A stretch of 64,000 nucleotides of DNA from CAJBVG01 sp943371235 (GCA_943371235.1 CALRTZ010000009.1:6656-70655), one strand, 5' to 3'. Positions 41,104 to 50,268 are shown, counted from the first letter of the stretch. Notes: generated by a model from the letters alone, not told the origin. Translations and numbers: made by a program.

Positions 41104-42201
41104 ATGGAGAAAGAGTTATTGAGTTTAATTGCGTTGAGTATGACTCCACATGTGGGTCCGGTTACAGCGAAAGAGTTAATTAAAAATTTAGGATCTGCCG
41201 AGCAGGTGTTACAAAGTTCGGAGGCTAAACTGATGCGGGTTGCAGGGGTTGGGCCCAACATAGCCAGAGAAATAAAGCAAAACAATTTAATAGATAGAGC
41301 CGAACAAGAACTAAGGTTTGTAGAAAAACATCATATTGATGTGTATGCATTTAACAACGAAGTATACCCTAATAGGTTAAAAAGATGTGCAGATTCTCCT
41401 GTACTGGTTTATGCAAAAGGGAATACAAATTTAGATGCGAAACATTGTATAGCTATGGTAGGATCGCGTTTGGCAACCGATTATGGAAGGGGAATTTGCA
41501 AAGAATTTATTCAAGAAATAAAAGCCTATAACCCAATAATTATTAGTGGCCTGGCCTATGGTATTGATATTTGTGCTCATAAAGAAGCATTATACGCCGG
41601 TTTGCAAACTGTAGCAGTAGTGGGGCATGGTTTAGATAGAATTTACCCAAACTCACATCGGCAAATTGCCATGGATATAATGGAACAAGGTGCTTTGCTA
41701 ACCGAGTTCCACAGCGAGGTAAAACCCGATAGAGAAAACTTCCCGGCAAGGAATAGAATTATAGCGGGCATGAGTGATGCTGTGGTAGTGGTAGAAGCCC
41801 GCGAACAAGGCGGGGCTTTAATTACAGCCGACATGGCAAATTCTTATAACCGAGATGTATTTGCTTTTCCTGGAAGGATATATGATACACAAAGTAAGGG
41901 CTGCATCAACTTAATCAAAAACAATTTGGCTCAAGTAATTTGTAATGGTAAAGAGATGATTGAGGCTTTGGCTTGGGATGAAATTTCGCATGCAAACATT
42001 CAGCGAAAAATGTTTATCAATTTAACAGAAGAGGAAAATAGCATTGTGCAATTTCTTATCAGGCAAAATATGCATACACATTTTGATGATTTGTTGAACT
42101 ATTTTGAATGGAAGAGTTCTAAAATGGCAACCATATTATTACAACTAGAATTTTCGGGTATTGTGAAGGCATTACCGGGTAAAATGTATCGTTTATGTTA
42201 A
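41104..42201 (+). CDS. dprA: DNA-protecting protein DprA
   Basis: 365 residues. It loads RecA on incoming single-stranded DNA in natural transformation. An N-terminal helix-hairpin-helix region ('MTPHVGPVTAKELIKNLGS', 'VAGVGPNIAREI') precedes the extended Rossmann fold: 'CIAMVGSRLATDYGR', 'IISGLAYGIDICAHKEAL', 'TVAVVGHGLDRIYP', 'FPARNRIIAGMSDAVVVVEAREQGGALITADMA'. A C-terminal winged helix ends the protein. Complete. Confidence 0.96.
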   Translation: MEKELLSLIALSMTPHVGPVTAKELIKNLGSAEQVLQSSEAKLMRVAGVGPNIAREIKQNNLIDRAEQELRFVEKHHIDVYAFNNEVYPNRLKRCADSPVLVYAKGNTNLDAKHCIAMVGSRLATDYGRGICKEFIQEIKAYNPIIISGLAYGIDICAHKEALYAGLQTVAVVGHGLDRIYPNSHRQIAMDIMEQGALLTEFHSEVKPDRENFPARNRIIAGMSDAVVVVEAREQGGALITADMANSYNRDVFAFPGRIYDTQSKGCINLIKNNLAQVICNGKEMIEALAWDEISHANIQRKMFINLTEEENSIVQFLIRQNMHTHFDDLLNYFEWKSSKMATILLQLEFSGIVKALPGKMYRLC

Positions 42202-42276
42202 ATTTTCAACAGCCTATATAGGTATATAATATAAGCCGTATATTGCAGTATGTATTCAATTAAACCATTATCTACT

Positions 42277-43368
42277 ATGAAAAATAGAATTTTATCGTGC
42301 TTATTATTAGTACTTGTATTTGCCTCGTTTACATCCTTTAAACCCGATGAACCGAAGACGAAAAAACCCGTAAATGTAATTTTATTAATTGGGGATGGAA
42401 TGGGCTTAAGTCAGGTTAGTTATGCCTTAATGATGGCTACAGAGCGCATGGCATTTGAGCGATTTAAAACTTTGGGCTTAAGCAAAACCAGTGCGGCCGA
42501 TCATAAAATAACCGACTCTGCTGCGGGTGCAACAGCCTTGGCAAGTGGAGCAAAAACATACAACGGTGCAGTAGGAGTAGACGTTAATAAAATGCCAATG
42601 ACTACCATATTAGAAATGGCCGAAGCAAAAGGCTATGCAACCGGTATGGTAGCTACTTGTGCTATAACACATGCCACTCCGGCATCGTTTATTGCGCATC
42701 AACCTTCACGTGAACTATACGAAGAAATTGCAAAAGATTTTTTGAAAACAGACATCGATTTATTTATTGGTGGAGGCTATGATCATTTTGCAAAACGCAA
42801 GGATAGTATTGATTTAACTGCACAATTAAAAGCAAAAGGTTACATGGTTATACAATCTGAACAAGAGTTGTACATGTATACTGGAACTCAAAAATTAGCA
42901 GCCTTAATTGCACCAAAACATTTGCCAAAAATGCAAGAAGGAAGAGGAGCATTTTTAGCGAATTCTACGCAATTAGCCATTAATAGATTATCTAAAAGTG
43001 GAACAGGATTTTTCTTGATGGTGGAAGGTTCGCAAATAGATTGGGGCGGACATGCAAACGATGCAGAATACATACGCCAGGAAGTAATGGACTTCGACTT
43101 AGCCATTGCTAAAGCACTTAATTTTGCTGAAAAAGATGGTAATACCTTGGTAATTGTAACAGCCGACCATGAAACTGGAGGCTTTGCATTAAGTGGTAAC
43201 GAAGAGGATAAAACTCAGAATAAAATTGAACCTAAATTTACGACCAAAAACCATACAGGAACCATGGTGCCGGTGTATGCATTTGGTCCGGGAGCAGAGA
43301 GTTTAGGAGGTATTTATGAGAACACCTGGATATTTAATGTGATGAAAAAAACAATGGGATTAAAATAA
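42277..43368 (+). CDS. Alkaline phosphatase
   Basis: 363 residues from ATG 42277 after removing a nine-codon extension. A signal peptide ('ILSCLLLVLVFASFTSF') exports it. Active-site features: 'VILLIGDGMGLSQVSYA' (metal ligand Asp 40), the nucleophile Ser 81 in 'ITDSAAGATALASGAKT', 'EGSQIDWGGHANDA' and 'VTADHETGG'. It hydrolyses phosphomonoesters in the periplasm or outside. It precedes the M2 peptidase by 9 bases, so the two form an operon. Confidence 0.94.
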   Translation: MKNRILSCLLLVLVFASFTSFKPDEPKTKKPVNVILLIGDGMGLSQVSYALMMATERMAFERFKTLGLSKTSAADHKITDSAAGATALASGAKTYNGAVGVDVNKMPMTTILEMAEAKGYATGMVATCAITHATPASFIAHQPSRELYEEIAKDFLKTDIDLFIGGGYDHFAKRKDSIDLTAQLKAKGYMVIQSEQELYMYTGTQKLAALIAPKHLPKMQEGRGAFLANSTQLAINRLSKSGTGFFLMVEGSQIDWGGHANDAEYIRQEVMDFDLAIAKALNFAEKDGNTLVIVTADHETGGFALSGNEEDKTQNKIEPKFTTKNHTGTMVPVYAFGPGAESLGGIYENTWIFNVMKKTMGLK

Positions 43369-43377
43369 AATATAGAT

Positions 43378-45171
43378 ATGAAAAAGATATTATTTATTTC
43401 CGTATTAGCCATTAGTTTGATGGCCGCTTGTAAACAAGATCATTCTAAAATACAAGCCGAAGCACAAACATTTATTGATGCATATACGGCAGAATATGTA
43501 AAGTTATATACCGCTTCATCTGAAGCACAATGGAAATCGAACATAGAAATTATTGAAGGCGATAGTAGCAATGCAAAAGCTACTGAAGCAGCAAACGAAG
43601 CCTATGCTAAATTTACTGGAAGTGCCGAAAACATTGAGAATGCGAAGAAATTTTTGGAGCATAAAAAACACTTAACAGAGTTGCAAGCAAAGCAATTGGA
43701 AGTGATTTTATTTGCTGCAGGTAACAACCCACAAACGGTGGCCGATTTAGTGAAAGAAAGAATAAAAGCGGAGACCGCACAAACTGAAAAATTGTTTGGC
43801 TACGATTTTAAATTGAATGGAAAATCGGTTAGCACAAATTTATTAGATGAAGTATTAAAAACATCTAACAATTTAGAAGAACGCCGCAAAGCTTGGGAAG
43901 CAAGTAAAGAAGTAGGTAAGGGATTAAAAGAAGGCTTAACCAATTTACGTAGACTTAGAAACGAAACCGTAAAGGCCCTAGGGTATAATGATTACTATAG
44001 TTACCAAGTATCGGAGTATGGAATGAACACCGACGAGATGATGGAGATGATGAGAAAATTAAACAAAGAATTGCGTCCATTATTTAGAGAGTTGCATACC
44101 TATGCACGTTATGAATTAGCAAAAAAATACGGTGTAAAAGAAGTTCCAGATTACATTCCAGCCGATTGGATTTCGAACCGTTGGGCACAAGATTGGAGCT
44201 CGATGATTACGGTAGAAGGATTGGACATTGACGGGATTTTAAAAACCAAATCGCCAGAATGGATTGTAAAAGAAGGCGAGAATTTTTACAAGAGTTTAGG
44301 CTATGATGCATTGCCAGCAAGCTTCTGGGAGAAATCTAGTTTATACCCATTACCAGAAGGTTCTAAGGTTAAAAAGAACAACCATGCGAGTGCTTGGCAC
44401 ATGGATTTAAACAAAGATGTGCGCAGTTTAATGAGTGTAGAGCCGAATGCAGAATGGTTTGAAACTTCTAACCACGAGTTGGGTCATATTTATTATTATA
44501 TGACCTATACAAATGCAGATGTACCGCCATTATTAAGAGGTGGAGCTAACAGAGCCTACCACGAAGCCATGGGAAGTTTAATGGGATTAGCAGCTACTCA
44601 GAAACCATTCTTAGTACAAAGAGGATTGGTAGATTCGAATGCAAAAGTAGATCAGGTACAAAACTTATTAAAAGAAGCCTTGAACTATGCAGTGTTTATA
44701 CCTTTTGCAGCGGGAGTAATGAGTGAGTTCGAAAAATCCTTGTATACCGATAATTTACCTGCCGATCAGTTCAACAAACGTTGGTGGGAATTGGTAAAAG
44801 AATACCAAGGAGTTGTGCCACCAACAGATAGAGGAGAGGAGTATTGCGATGCGGCTACTAAAACACATATAAATGATGATGCTGCACAATATTACGATTA
44901 TGCCTTATCATACGTAATTTTATTCCAATTGCACGACCATATTGCGAAAAACATATTGAAGCAAGACCCAAGAGCTACTAATTATTGGGGCAACCAAGAG
45001 GTAGGAGCATTTTTAAAATCGATTATGTACCCAGGCGCTTCTAAAGATTGGAGAGCAGTATTGAAGGAAAAAACTGGGGAAGATTTAAATGCAAAAGCGA
45101 TGGTATCTTATTTTGAACCATTGATGGTGCATTTGAAGGAAGTGAATAAGGGCAGGAAGTATACGATGTAA
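43378..45171 (+). CDS. M2-family zinc metallopeptidase, lipoprotein (ACE homologue)
   Basis: 597 residues. Signal with lipobox ('LMAACK', cysteine 18) means outer- or inner-membrane anchoring. The peptidyl-dipeptidase A core has the zinc motif HELGH at 366-370 and a downstream glutamate in 'YHEAMGSL' (about 394). 'WISNRWAQDWSSM', 'ALNYAVFIPFAAGVMSEFEKSLY' and 'NQEVGAFLKSIMYPGASKDWRAVLKEKTGEDL' are family stretches. It removes C-terminal dipeptides from oligopeptides. Such bacterial ACE homologues are known from several Bacteroidetes and Xanthomonas. The physiological substrate is unknown. Confidence 0.92.
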   Translation: MKKILFISVLAISLMAACKQDHSKIQAEAQTFIDAYTAEYVKLYTASSEAQWKSNIEIIEGDSSNAKATEAANEAYAKFTGSAENIENAKKFLEHKKHLTELQAKQLEVILFAAGNNPQTVADLVKERIKAETAQTEKLFGYDFKLNGKSVSTNLLDEVLKTSNNLEERRKAWEASKEVGKGLKEGLTNLRRLRNETVKALGYNDYYSYQVSEYGMNTDEMMEMMRKLNKELRPLFRELHTYARYELAKKYGVKEVPDYIPADWISNRWAQDWSSMITVEGLDIDGILKTKSPEWIVKEGENFYKSLGYDALPASFWEKSSLYPLPEGSKVKKNNHASAWHMDLNKDVRSLMSVEPNAEWFETSNHELGHIYYYMTYTNADVPPLLRGGANRAYHEAMGSLMGLAATQKPFLVQRGLVDSNAKVDQVQNLLKEALNYAVFIPFAAGVMSEFEKSLYTDNLPADQFNKRWWELVKEYQGVVPPTDRGEEYCDAATKTHINDDAAQYYDYALSYVILFQLHDHIAKNILKQDPRATNYWGNQEVGAFLKSIMYPGASKDWRAVLKEKTGEDLNAKAMVSYFEPLMVHLKEVNKGRKYTM

Positions 45172-45208
45172 AAATCGAATTTTATTAAAGGAAATTTTGC
45201 AGAACAGC

Positions 45209-45242
45209 TATTAAAGGTTCAGGTTTTCCTGAACCTTTAATA
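45209..45242 (+). terminator. 15-bp perfect hairpin, terminator-like
   Basis: TATTAAAGGTTCAGG pairs without mismatch with CCTGAACCTTTAATA across a TTTT loop, 37 bases after the M2 peptidase stop. There is no long T-run on either side. The remaining gap to 45376 holds nothing else I can name. Confidence 0.7.
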
Positions 45243-45376
45243 TATGATTTAAGCGGGTATTAGTCGCGGAGGATTGAAAAAGAACACAGGTTAGTGTATA
45301 AGGTAGAGGATGACAGTATATATATTTTGTCGTGTAGGTTTCATTATTAAGCTCGTTTGTGTTTGATAAATAAACG

Positions 45377-45407
45377 TTTGAAAATTTAGTTAAATACCTT
45401 ATATTTA
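45377..45407 (+). promoter_or_regulatory. Promoter of the toxin-antitoxin pair
   Basis: TTTG (45377-45380), a 19-base spacer, then TATATTTA (45400-45407). The last base of TAnnTTTG is changed. The antitoxin ATG follows 23 bases later. Confidence 0.6.
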
Positions 45408-45430
45408 TTAATAAATAATGGAAGATAATT

Positions 45431-45625
45431 ATGAAAGGGATTAGTTATATTATAGATGAACACAATAAGCGCAAGGCAATCGTAATTGATTTGCATACAT
45501 TCAAAAAACACGAAGAAGAAATCGAAGATTTATTGGATGTTTTAATTGCAGAATCACGCAAAGACGAGCCTAGTATTCCATTTGGGAAAGTGGTCAAATC
45601 GTTGGAGAAAAAGGGAAAAATATGA
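45431..45625 (+). CDS. Antitoxin of a RelE/ParE-type toxin-antitoxin pair
   Basis: 64 residues ('GISYIIDEHNKRKAIVIDLHTFKKHEEEIEDLLDVLIAESRKDEPSIPFGKVVKSLEKKGKI'-type composition, shown only in part here). A short N-terminal beta strand region with 'KAIVIDLHTF' resembles the DNA-binding start of Phd/RelB-like antitoxins, and an acidic-basic helical tail would wrap the toxin. The stop overlaps the toxin start as ATGA. It probably neutralises the toxin and represses the promoter at 45377. Confidence 0.82.
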   Translation: MKGISYIIDEHNKRKAIVIDLHTFKKHEEEIEDLLDVLIAESRKDEPSIPFGKVVKSLEKKGKI

Positions 45626-45882
45626 AGTATGAGCTAACGATTAAAAAATCCGCAGCTAAAACTTTAGAATCATTACCTGCTAAAATTGTAAAGCCTTTGA
45701 CAGCTGCAATTTTAAAACTTGCAGAAGTACCTAGACCAAAAGGGTGTAAAAAACTAAAAGGAGAATTTAGTGATTTGTGGAGAATTCGGATTGGAGATTA
45801 TAGAGTAATCTATACAATAGATGATGAAATAAGAATTATTGATATTCAAGAAGTTGGGCACAGAAAAGAGATATATGAATAA
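45622..45882 (+). CDS. RelE/ParE superfamily toxin
   Basis: 86 residues with the superfamily pattern: 'YELTIKKSAAKTLESLPAKIVKPLTAAILKLAEVPRPKGCKKL', then 'LWRIRIGDYRVIYTIDDEIRIIDIQEVGHRKEIYE'. The C-terminal GHRKEIY basic and aromatic residues are those of mRNA-cleaving RelE members. It is expected to cleave mRNA at the ribosome when free of its antitoxin. A hairpin terminator follows directly. Confidence 0.92.
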   Translation: MKYELTIKKSAAKTLESLPAKIVKPLTAAILKLAEVPRPKGCKKLKGEFSDLWRIRIGDYRVIYTIDDEIRIIDIQEVGHRKEIYE

Positions 45883-45883
45883 A

Positions 45884-45915
45884 AAAAGACGTAGCGTAAT
45901 GTATCGTCTTTTGTT
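45884..45915 (+). terminator. Terminator of the toxin-antitoxin operon
   Basis: AAAAGACG (45884-45891) pairs with CGTCTTTT (45905-45912), loop of 13 bases in which TA/TA can add two pairs. Confidence 0.75.
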
Positions 45916-46013
45916 ATTATATGATTTAAATGGAATTAATCATAATATTAATATCTAAATAAGAATAAACGAATTTAAATTTATAAATGATTATGAAGAA
46001 CTAAAATATACCA

Positions 46014-47261
46014 ATGGAGTCAAAGAATACACAAACTATACCAAAGAATTTTACTGAAAAAATATTTAGTGAAAGAACAGGATTGATTCTAACTTTTATA
46101 GCTTTATTTATAATGTTGTTAGGAATATATGTTTTTGCCAAATACGGTAGTTGGGATAAAACAAATATTTTGGATGAATCTAAAATGGGAGAATTCGGAG
46201 ATTTTATTGGTGGTATTGTTGGTACATTGGTAGCTTTAGTTGGGATTATTTTATATTATGTTGCATTAACTGAACAAAGAAAAGTAATAAAGATAAATCA
46301 AGATACACTTAATTTACAAATAAGTGCACTGAATAATCAAATTATAGAGTTCAAAGAGCAAAGGGAAGAGTTAATCTCCACAAGAAGAATATATGAACAG
46401 CAAACTAAGACAATGAAGAATCAACAATTTGATTCGAATTTCTATTCGTTGCTGGATGTATACATTTCAATTAAAAACAATTTAAACAAGCTAGATTATA
46501 ATTCTTTGGATTATTTTCAAACATTATATGATGAATTAGAATCAAGCGTAGTAAAAGAAAATAGTGATACTTTTTTTTCTTCTAATAGAAAAGCTATTGA
46601 ACAGTACACAAATATCTACCTTAAAAATAGAGGTAACTTATCATCATATTTTAAAACCATATATAGATTAATAAAATTTATTGATGAATGTGATCATTTA
46701 AAAGAAGATGAAAAAATATTTTATAGTAAAATTGTAAGATCTCAAATTTCGGATAGTGAGTTGTTAATGCTTTACTATAATTATCATTCTATCTATGGTG
46801 TTAAAGCACAGCCACTAATTTTAAAATATCGAATATTAAAACACATACAACGATTGTCTAAAATTGAGTTCATAAAGCACTTCAATTTTATTGATGAGAA
46901 TAATAAAAACAGAATAGTATTGTTTGTTGAACGATTAATTGACCTCATAAATAATAATTTTGCTAAGGCTAATGATATAGAATCTACAAATCCTATTATT
47001 GTTCAGGAAGAATATAGTGATTATAAAGTTATTATTGGGATTGATATTGATGTCTCATTTGAACTTAGAATAATTTGCAGAGAAGAAAATTTATCAGATT
47101 TACCGTTTATTGAATCAGATTTTTCTGAGTTTATAAATCTAGTGTTAAACGATTTTTATTATTTTGAAAAATTTGAAAGAACAGACCTAAATACCATTAA
47201 TAAGTCAATTATTAAGGAAAATGGTAATGTTACATTTAAATACACAAGAGAAAATTTATAA
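46014..47261 (+). CDS. putAbiC-type putative phage abortive infection protein
   Basis: 415 residues. Two membrane helices (about 23-42 and 64-84) are followed by a coiled coil (about 85-136) and a soluble C-terminal domain beginning 'QQFDSNFYSLLDVYISIKNNL'. It then has 'GNLSSYFKTIYRLIKFIDEC' and 'EKIFYSKIVRSQISDSELLMLYYNYHS', the pattern of the putAbiC family. The topology is that of membrane-tethered effectors. The next gene starts 1 base after its stop, so the two are tightly coupled. Base composition is visibly more AT-rich than the housekeeping genes around. The mechanism is unknown. Confidence 0.82.
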   Translation: MESKNTQTIPKNFTEKIFSERTGLILTFIALFIMLLGIYVFAKYGSWDKTNILDESKMGEFGDFIGGIVGTLVALVGIILYYVALTEQRKVIKINQDTLNLQISALNNQIIEFKEQREELISTRRIYEQQTKTMKNQQFDSNFYSLLDVYISIKNNLNKLDYNSLDYFQTLYDELESSVVKENSDTFFSSNRKAIEQYTNIYLKNRGNLSSYFKTIYRLIKFIDECDHLKEDEKIFYSKIVRSQISDSELLMLYYNYHSIYGVKAQPLILKYRILKHIQRLSKIEFIKHFNFIDENNKNRIVLFVERLIDLINNNFAKANDIESTNPIIVQEEYSDYKVIIGIDIDVSFELRIICREENLSDLPFIESDFSEFINLVLNDFYYFEKFERTDLNTINKSIIKENGNVTFKYTRENL

Positions 47262-47262
47262 T

Positions 47263-49593
47263 ATGGCGTATACTAATAGTGATGAGCAATTTTTAAGAGT
47301 CTTTAAGAATAGTGTTAAGATTGATGCAAGAACAATCTCTGTCAAAACATTGTTAAGTGAGCGTAACTTAAAGAGAATTAATTATAGTCCTTACTACCAA
47401 AGAAATTATGTATGGGATTTAGTTAAACAATCCTTTTTCATTGAAAGCGTTATTTTGGGAACAGAAATACCCCCACTAATTTTCTTTAAATCTGGTCTAA
47501 AAATTGAAGTAATTGATGGGAGACAGAGGTTTGAAACCTTAAAGAGATTTAAAGATAATGAAATAACACTTAATAGTAAAGGATTGCTTGCACTGGTAGG
47601 TATTGCAAAACAAAATTTTAATAAGCTAGATCCAGATAAATTAAGAGATGTTTTTTTAGAGTCAAATATTAGAATATTTGAATTTGAAATAGTAAATGAA
47701 CCTAATTTAGAACCTTATATAGAAGATAAAATTAAGAAAGAAATATTTAGAAGATATAACACTGGAATAACACCATTAACTTCGAGCGAGGTTGATAATG
47801 CAAAATATAATGAAGATGAACTGTCTGAATTATTTAAATCAGAATTATCTAAAAAAGGAGAGTTTAATAGACAGGTACAGGAGTGCTTCTTCAATAATGA
47901 AACTGACGTTGATAACTTCCAAGAAAAGACAAATTATTTAAGAAGATTATACATAATAGATAAGTTTCCAATTTCTAGATATGCAAGTGGTAAAGATAGA
48001 AGCGAGACGATTGATTTGTTATATGAATTTACTACTCAAAGTGTTGAAAATTTTAATGATGAATTTCAAAAATTCAAAACTCAAATTAAAGTTGTAAATG
48101 ATGCGTACCAATATCTAATTAAGAACGACATTAAACTTAAGAATAGATTTATTTATGAGTGTATATTTTGGGCAGTTAGAATATTGGAGACAGAAGAGAA
48201 GAAGATAGATTTAAATTTTTATTATATTGATTTATTAAATCATTATAAAGAAAATTTATATAAATATTTACGAGATGATAGTCATTATTATAGTAGTATT
48301 ATTGAAAGATTTACGGACACTGCAATTAGATTCAGTAAAATCTCTGGATTTAATTATTCAGAATATATACGGAATTCAAGTTTTAAACAAGAGTTAAAAA
48401 CCATAATAAAGAATGAAAGAGACTCTGTACAAAAGACTGATGAATTTGATCATTTGAGAATTAATAAACCTGCTCCAATCTCGACTCCTATTGATGAGAT
48501 TCGATCTGATATAAAAACAAATAGATATTTAGTTAGACCATCATATCAAAGACAAGAGAAAATTAGTGAATTAAAAGCATCTGCAATTATTGAGAGTATA
48601 TTGTTGGGGATTAATTTACCTCCAATATTTGTCTTAAAAAAATTTGATGGTATTAAAGAAGTAATAGATGGACAACAAAGATTACTTTCTATAATTGGTT
48701 TTCTAGGGGAACAATATATGGATGAAGAAGGTAAATTGCAATATTCAAAAAACAATGCTTATAAATTGAAGGGGTTAAAAATATTGACGGAGTTAAATGG
48801 CAGTAATTATAATAAATTAGCCGAAGAATATCGTGAGAAAATACTTGATTTTACAATTGATGTAATAATTATAGACCAAAATGTCAATCCAAATTTTGAA
48901 GCAACTGATTTGTTTATTAGATTAAATAATAAACCATATCCTATTCAGCAGAATTCATTTGAGATGTGGAACTCAACGGTGGATTCAAGTGTTATTAAAA
49001 AAATTAAAGATGTAACTCGAGAAAATTTAAGTTGGTTCTATTCTAAGGAAACGAATTTAATTGAACAGGAGAGAACTGACCGAATGGAGAATGAGGAGTT
49101 AATAACTATTTTGTCTTATATAAAATATAATAGTTTAACTGAGCCATTTGATAAAGTACTTGGTTTTTTTACAAGAAAAGATAGGATTACTTGTCGGATA
49201 AAAAGTAAAATAGGCTTAAATGATTTTCTAATAAAATTGGATCGGTTAGCTTCTGAAAAGGAAACATTTATTGATTGTATTGAGAATACAAATTATCTGA
49301 TTAATCATATAAAACGTTTATTAGGTGGAGATCCGAACAAAGATTCGTTGAATTCAATATTTAATGTTAAAAATTCCACAATATTTAGACGCTCATTTCA
49401 GGATTTTTACATCCTTTGGATAATTTTAATTAGTTATAATAGAGAAGATATTGAAGTTTTAGATGAGACTTTCTTTGAGCAATTAAAAGAGAATTTACGA
49501 TTACTTAGAAACGTCTCAGGAGAGAATATAGATGAAGATTATCTGAGAAGATTTTTAGTAAAACTAAACACGTTTTACAAGAAGTCAAATTAA
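47263..49593 (+). CDS. Tandem DUF262 (ParB/Srx-fold NTPase-like) protein
   Basis: 776 residues from ATG 47263; an upstream in-frame ATG at 47221 lies inside the preceding gene and is less likely. Two DUF262 domains: the first with 'PYYQRNYVW' (about 43-51), 'FFIESVILGTEIPPLIFF' and 'EVIDGRQR' (83-89). The second has 'PSYQRQEKI' (about 426), 'AIIESILLGINLPPIFVLKKF' and 'EVIDGQQR' (467-473). GmrSD and SspE pair DUF262 with a DUF1524 HNH nuclease, but no HNH motif is seen here. DUF262 is a nucleotide-dependent sensor or regulator. Paired with putAbiC, it is a candidate two-gene antiphage module. Confidence 0.85.
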   Translation: MAYTNSDEQFLRVFKNSVKIDARTISVKTLLSERNLKRINYSPYYQRNYVWDLVKQSFFIESVILGTEIPPLIFFKSGLKIEVIDGRQRFETLKRFKDNEITLNSKGLLALVGIAKQNFNKLDPDKLRDVFLESNIRIFEFEIVNEPNLEPYIEDKIKKEIFRRYNTGITPLTSSEVDNAKYNEDELSELFKSELSKKGEFNRQVQECFFNNETDVDNFQEKTNYLRRLYIIDKFPISRYASGKDRSETIDLLYEFTTQSVENFNDEFQKFKTQIKVVNDAYQYLIKNDIKLKNRFIYECIFWAVRILETEEKKIDLNFYYIDLLNHYKENLYKYLRDDSHYYSSIIERFTDTAIRFSKISGFNYSEYIRNSSFKQELKTIIKNERDSVQKTDEFDHLRINKPAPISTPIDEIRSDIKTNRYLVRPSYQRQEKISELKASAIIESILLGINLPPIFVLKKFDGIKEVIDGQQRLLSIIGFLGEQYMDEEGKLQYSKNNAYKLKGLKILTELNGSNYNKLAEEYREKILDFTIDVIIIDQNVNPNFEATDLFIRLNNKPYPIQQNSFEMWNSTVDSSVIKKIKDVTRENLSWFYSKETNLIEQERTDRMENEELITILSYIKYNSLTEPFDKVLGFFTRKDRITCRIKSKIGLNDFLIKLDRLASEKETFIDCIENTNYLINHIKRLLGGDPNKDSLNSIFNVKNSTIFRRSFQDFYILWIILISYNREDIEVLDETFFEQLKENLRLLRNVSGENIDEDYLRRFLVKLNTFYKKSN

Positions 49594-49805
49594 AACTTGA
49601 AAACAAAGGCCGTACATCTTTCAATACATGTACGAATAATTTCTACTATGCGAACGATACCATACCGTTTCGGCTATATTGGAAAAACTTTCAAATCTTC
49701 TATAATCCCAATTTTTATCTCTATAGTATTATTGTCAATAAGTAACCATAATGGTTGCTTTTATTATCTTTGTAATGGAATGAAAATCGTAGGTGATAAT
49801 TGTTA

Positions 49806-49883
49806 ACCCAATCCGAATAAGGTAAAATTGATCCAGTAACTATAGAACAATTCAGCCGAAATAAAAACGATAAATTAAAATAA
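49806..49883 (+). pseudogene. Decayed higB toxin, C-terminal remnant
   Basis: Reading in one frame, the codons give T-Q-S-E-stop-G-K-I-D-P-V-T-I-E-Q-F, which parallels the C-terminal 'GTHKEYDKIDAxTI' of HigB toxins, with the tyrosine codon changed to TAA (49818). The higA antitoxin follows 9 bases later, where an intact higB would normally end. Upstream, 49597-49805 holds no intact toxin frame; an 'RIIS' segment near 49630 recalls a HigB N-terminus. The similarity is from memory and short. Confidence 0.45.
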
Positions 49884-49892
49884 GAAAGTATC

Positions 49893-50249
49893 ATGACATT
49901 AAAAATCTTAAAAAGCAAAAAAGACTATGCTCAAGCTCTTGAAAGATTTGAAGAAATATTTCAATCTAAAACGGGAACTAAGGAAAGTAATGAAGCCGAT
50001 TTACTCTCGCTTTTAATTAAAGATTATGAAGAAAGAAATTTTGTTATTAATACTCCAAATCCATTAGATGCTATTAGATACAGAATGGAACAACAGGGGC
50101 TTAGTAATAAAGATTTAGCAGAAATACTAGGTTTTAAAAGTCGTGTTACCGATATATTCAATAATCATAGAAAGCTTAGCCTAGCTATGATTAGAAAGCT
50201 GCACGCCGAACTACATATTCCTTTAGAAATACTGATACGTGAATATTGA
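49893..50249 (+). CDS. higA: HigA-like antitoxin / HTH regulator
   Basis: 118 residues. The N-terminal half is acidic and helical ('DYAQALERFEEIFQSKTGTKESNEADLLSLLIKDYEERNF'), and the C-terminal half an XRE-type HTH ('AIRYRMEQQGLSNKDLAEILGFKSRVTDIFNNHRKLSLAMIRKLHAELHIPLEIL'). This long HigA form is normally encoded after the higB toxin. Here the toxin appears broken, so the antitoxin may be orphan or act on another toxin. It ends the defence-type island. Confidence 0.88.
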   Translation: MTLKILKSKKDYAQALERFEEIFQSKTGTKESNEADLLSLLIKDYEERNFVINTPNPLDAIRYRMEQQGLSNKDLAEILGFKSRVTDIFNNHRKLSLAMIRKLHAELHIPLEILIREY

Positions 50250-50268
50250 AAATGTTAAACTTTACAAA

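Noticed and set aside
45209..45242. Transposon end or attachment site at the perfect 15-bp hairpin
   Set aside because: No integrase, transposase, target duplication or second copy is visible; a terminator after the M2 peptidase explains it.
46014..47261. putAbiC protein as a mechanosensitive or transporter protein because of its membrane helices
   Set aside because: Only two short N-terminal helices, then a coiled coil and the FDSNFYSLL...RSQISDSEL pattern of putAbiC.
50239..50268. GTG start of the amidohydrolase-like gene inside higA
   Set aside because: The extension breaks the signal peptide pattern; ATG 50269 gives a clean basic-hydrophobic signal.
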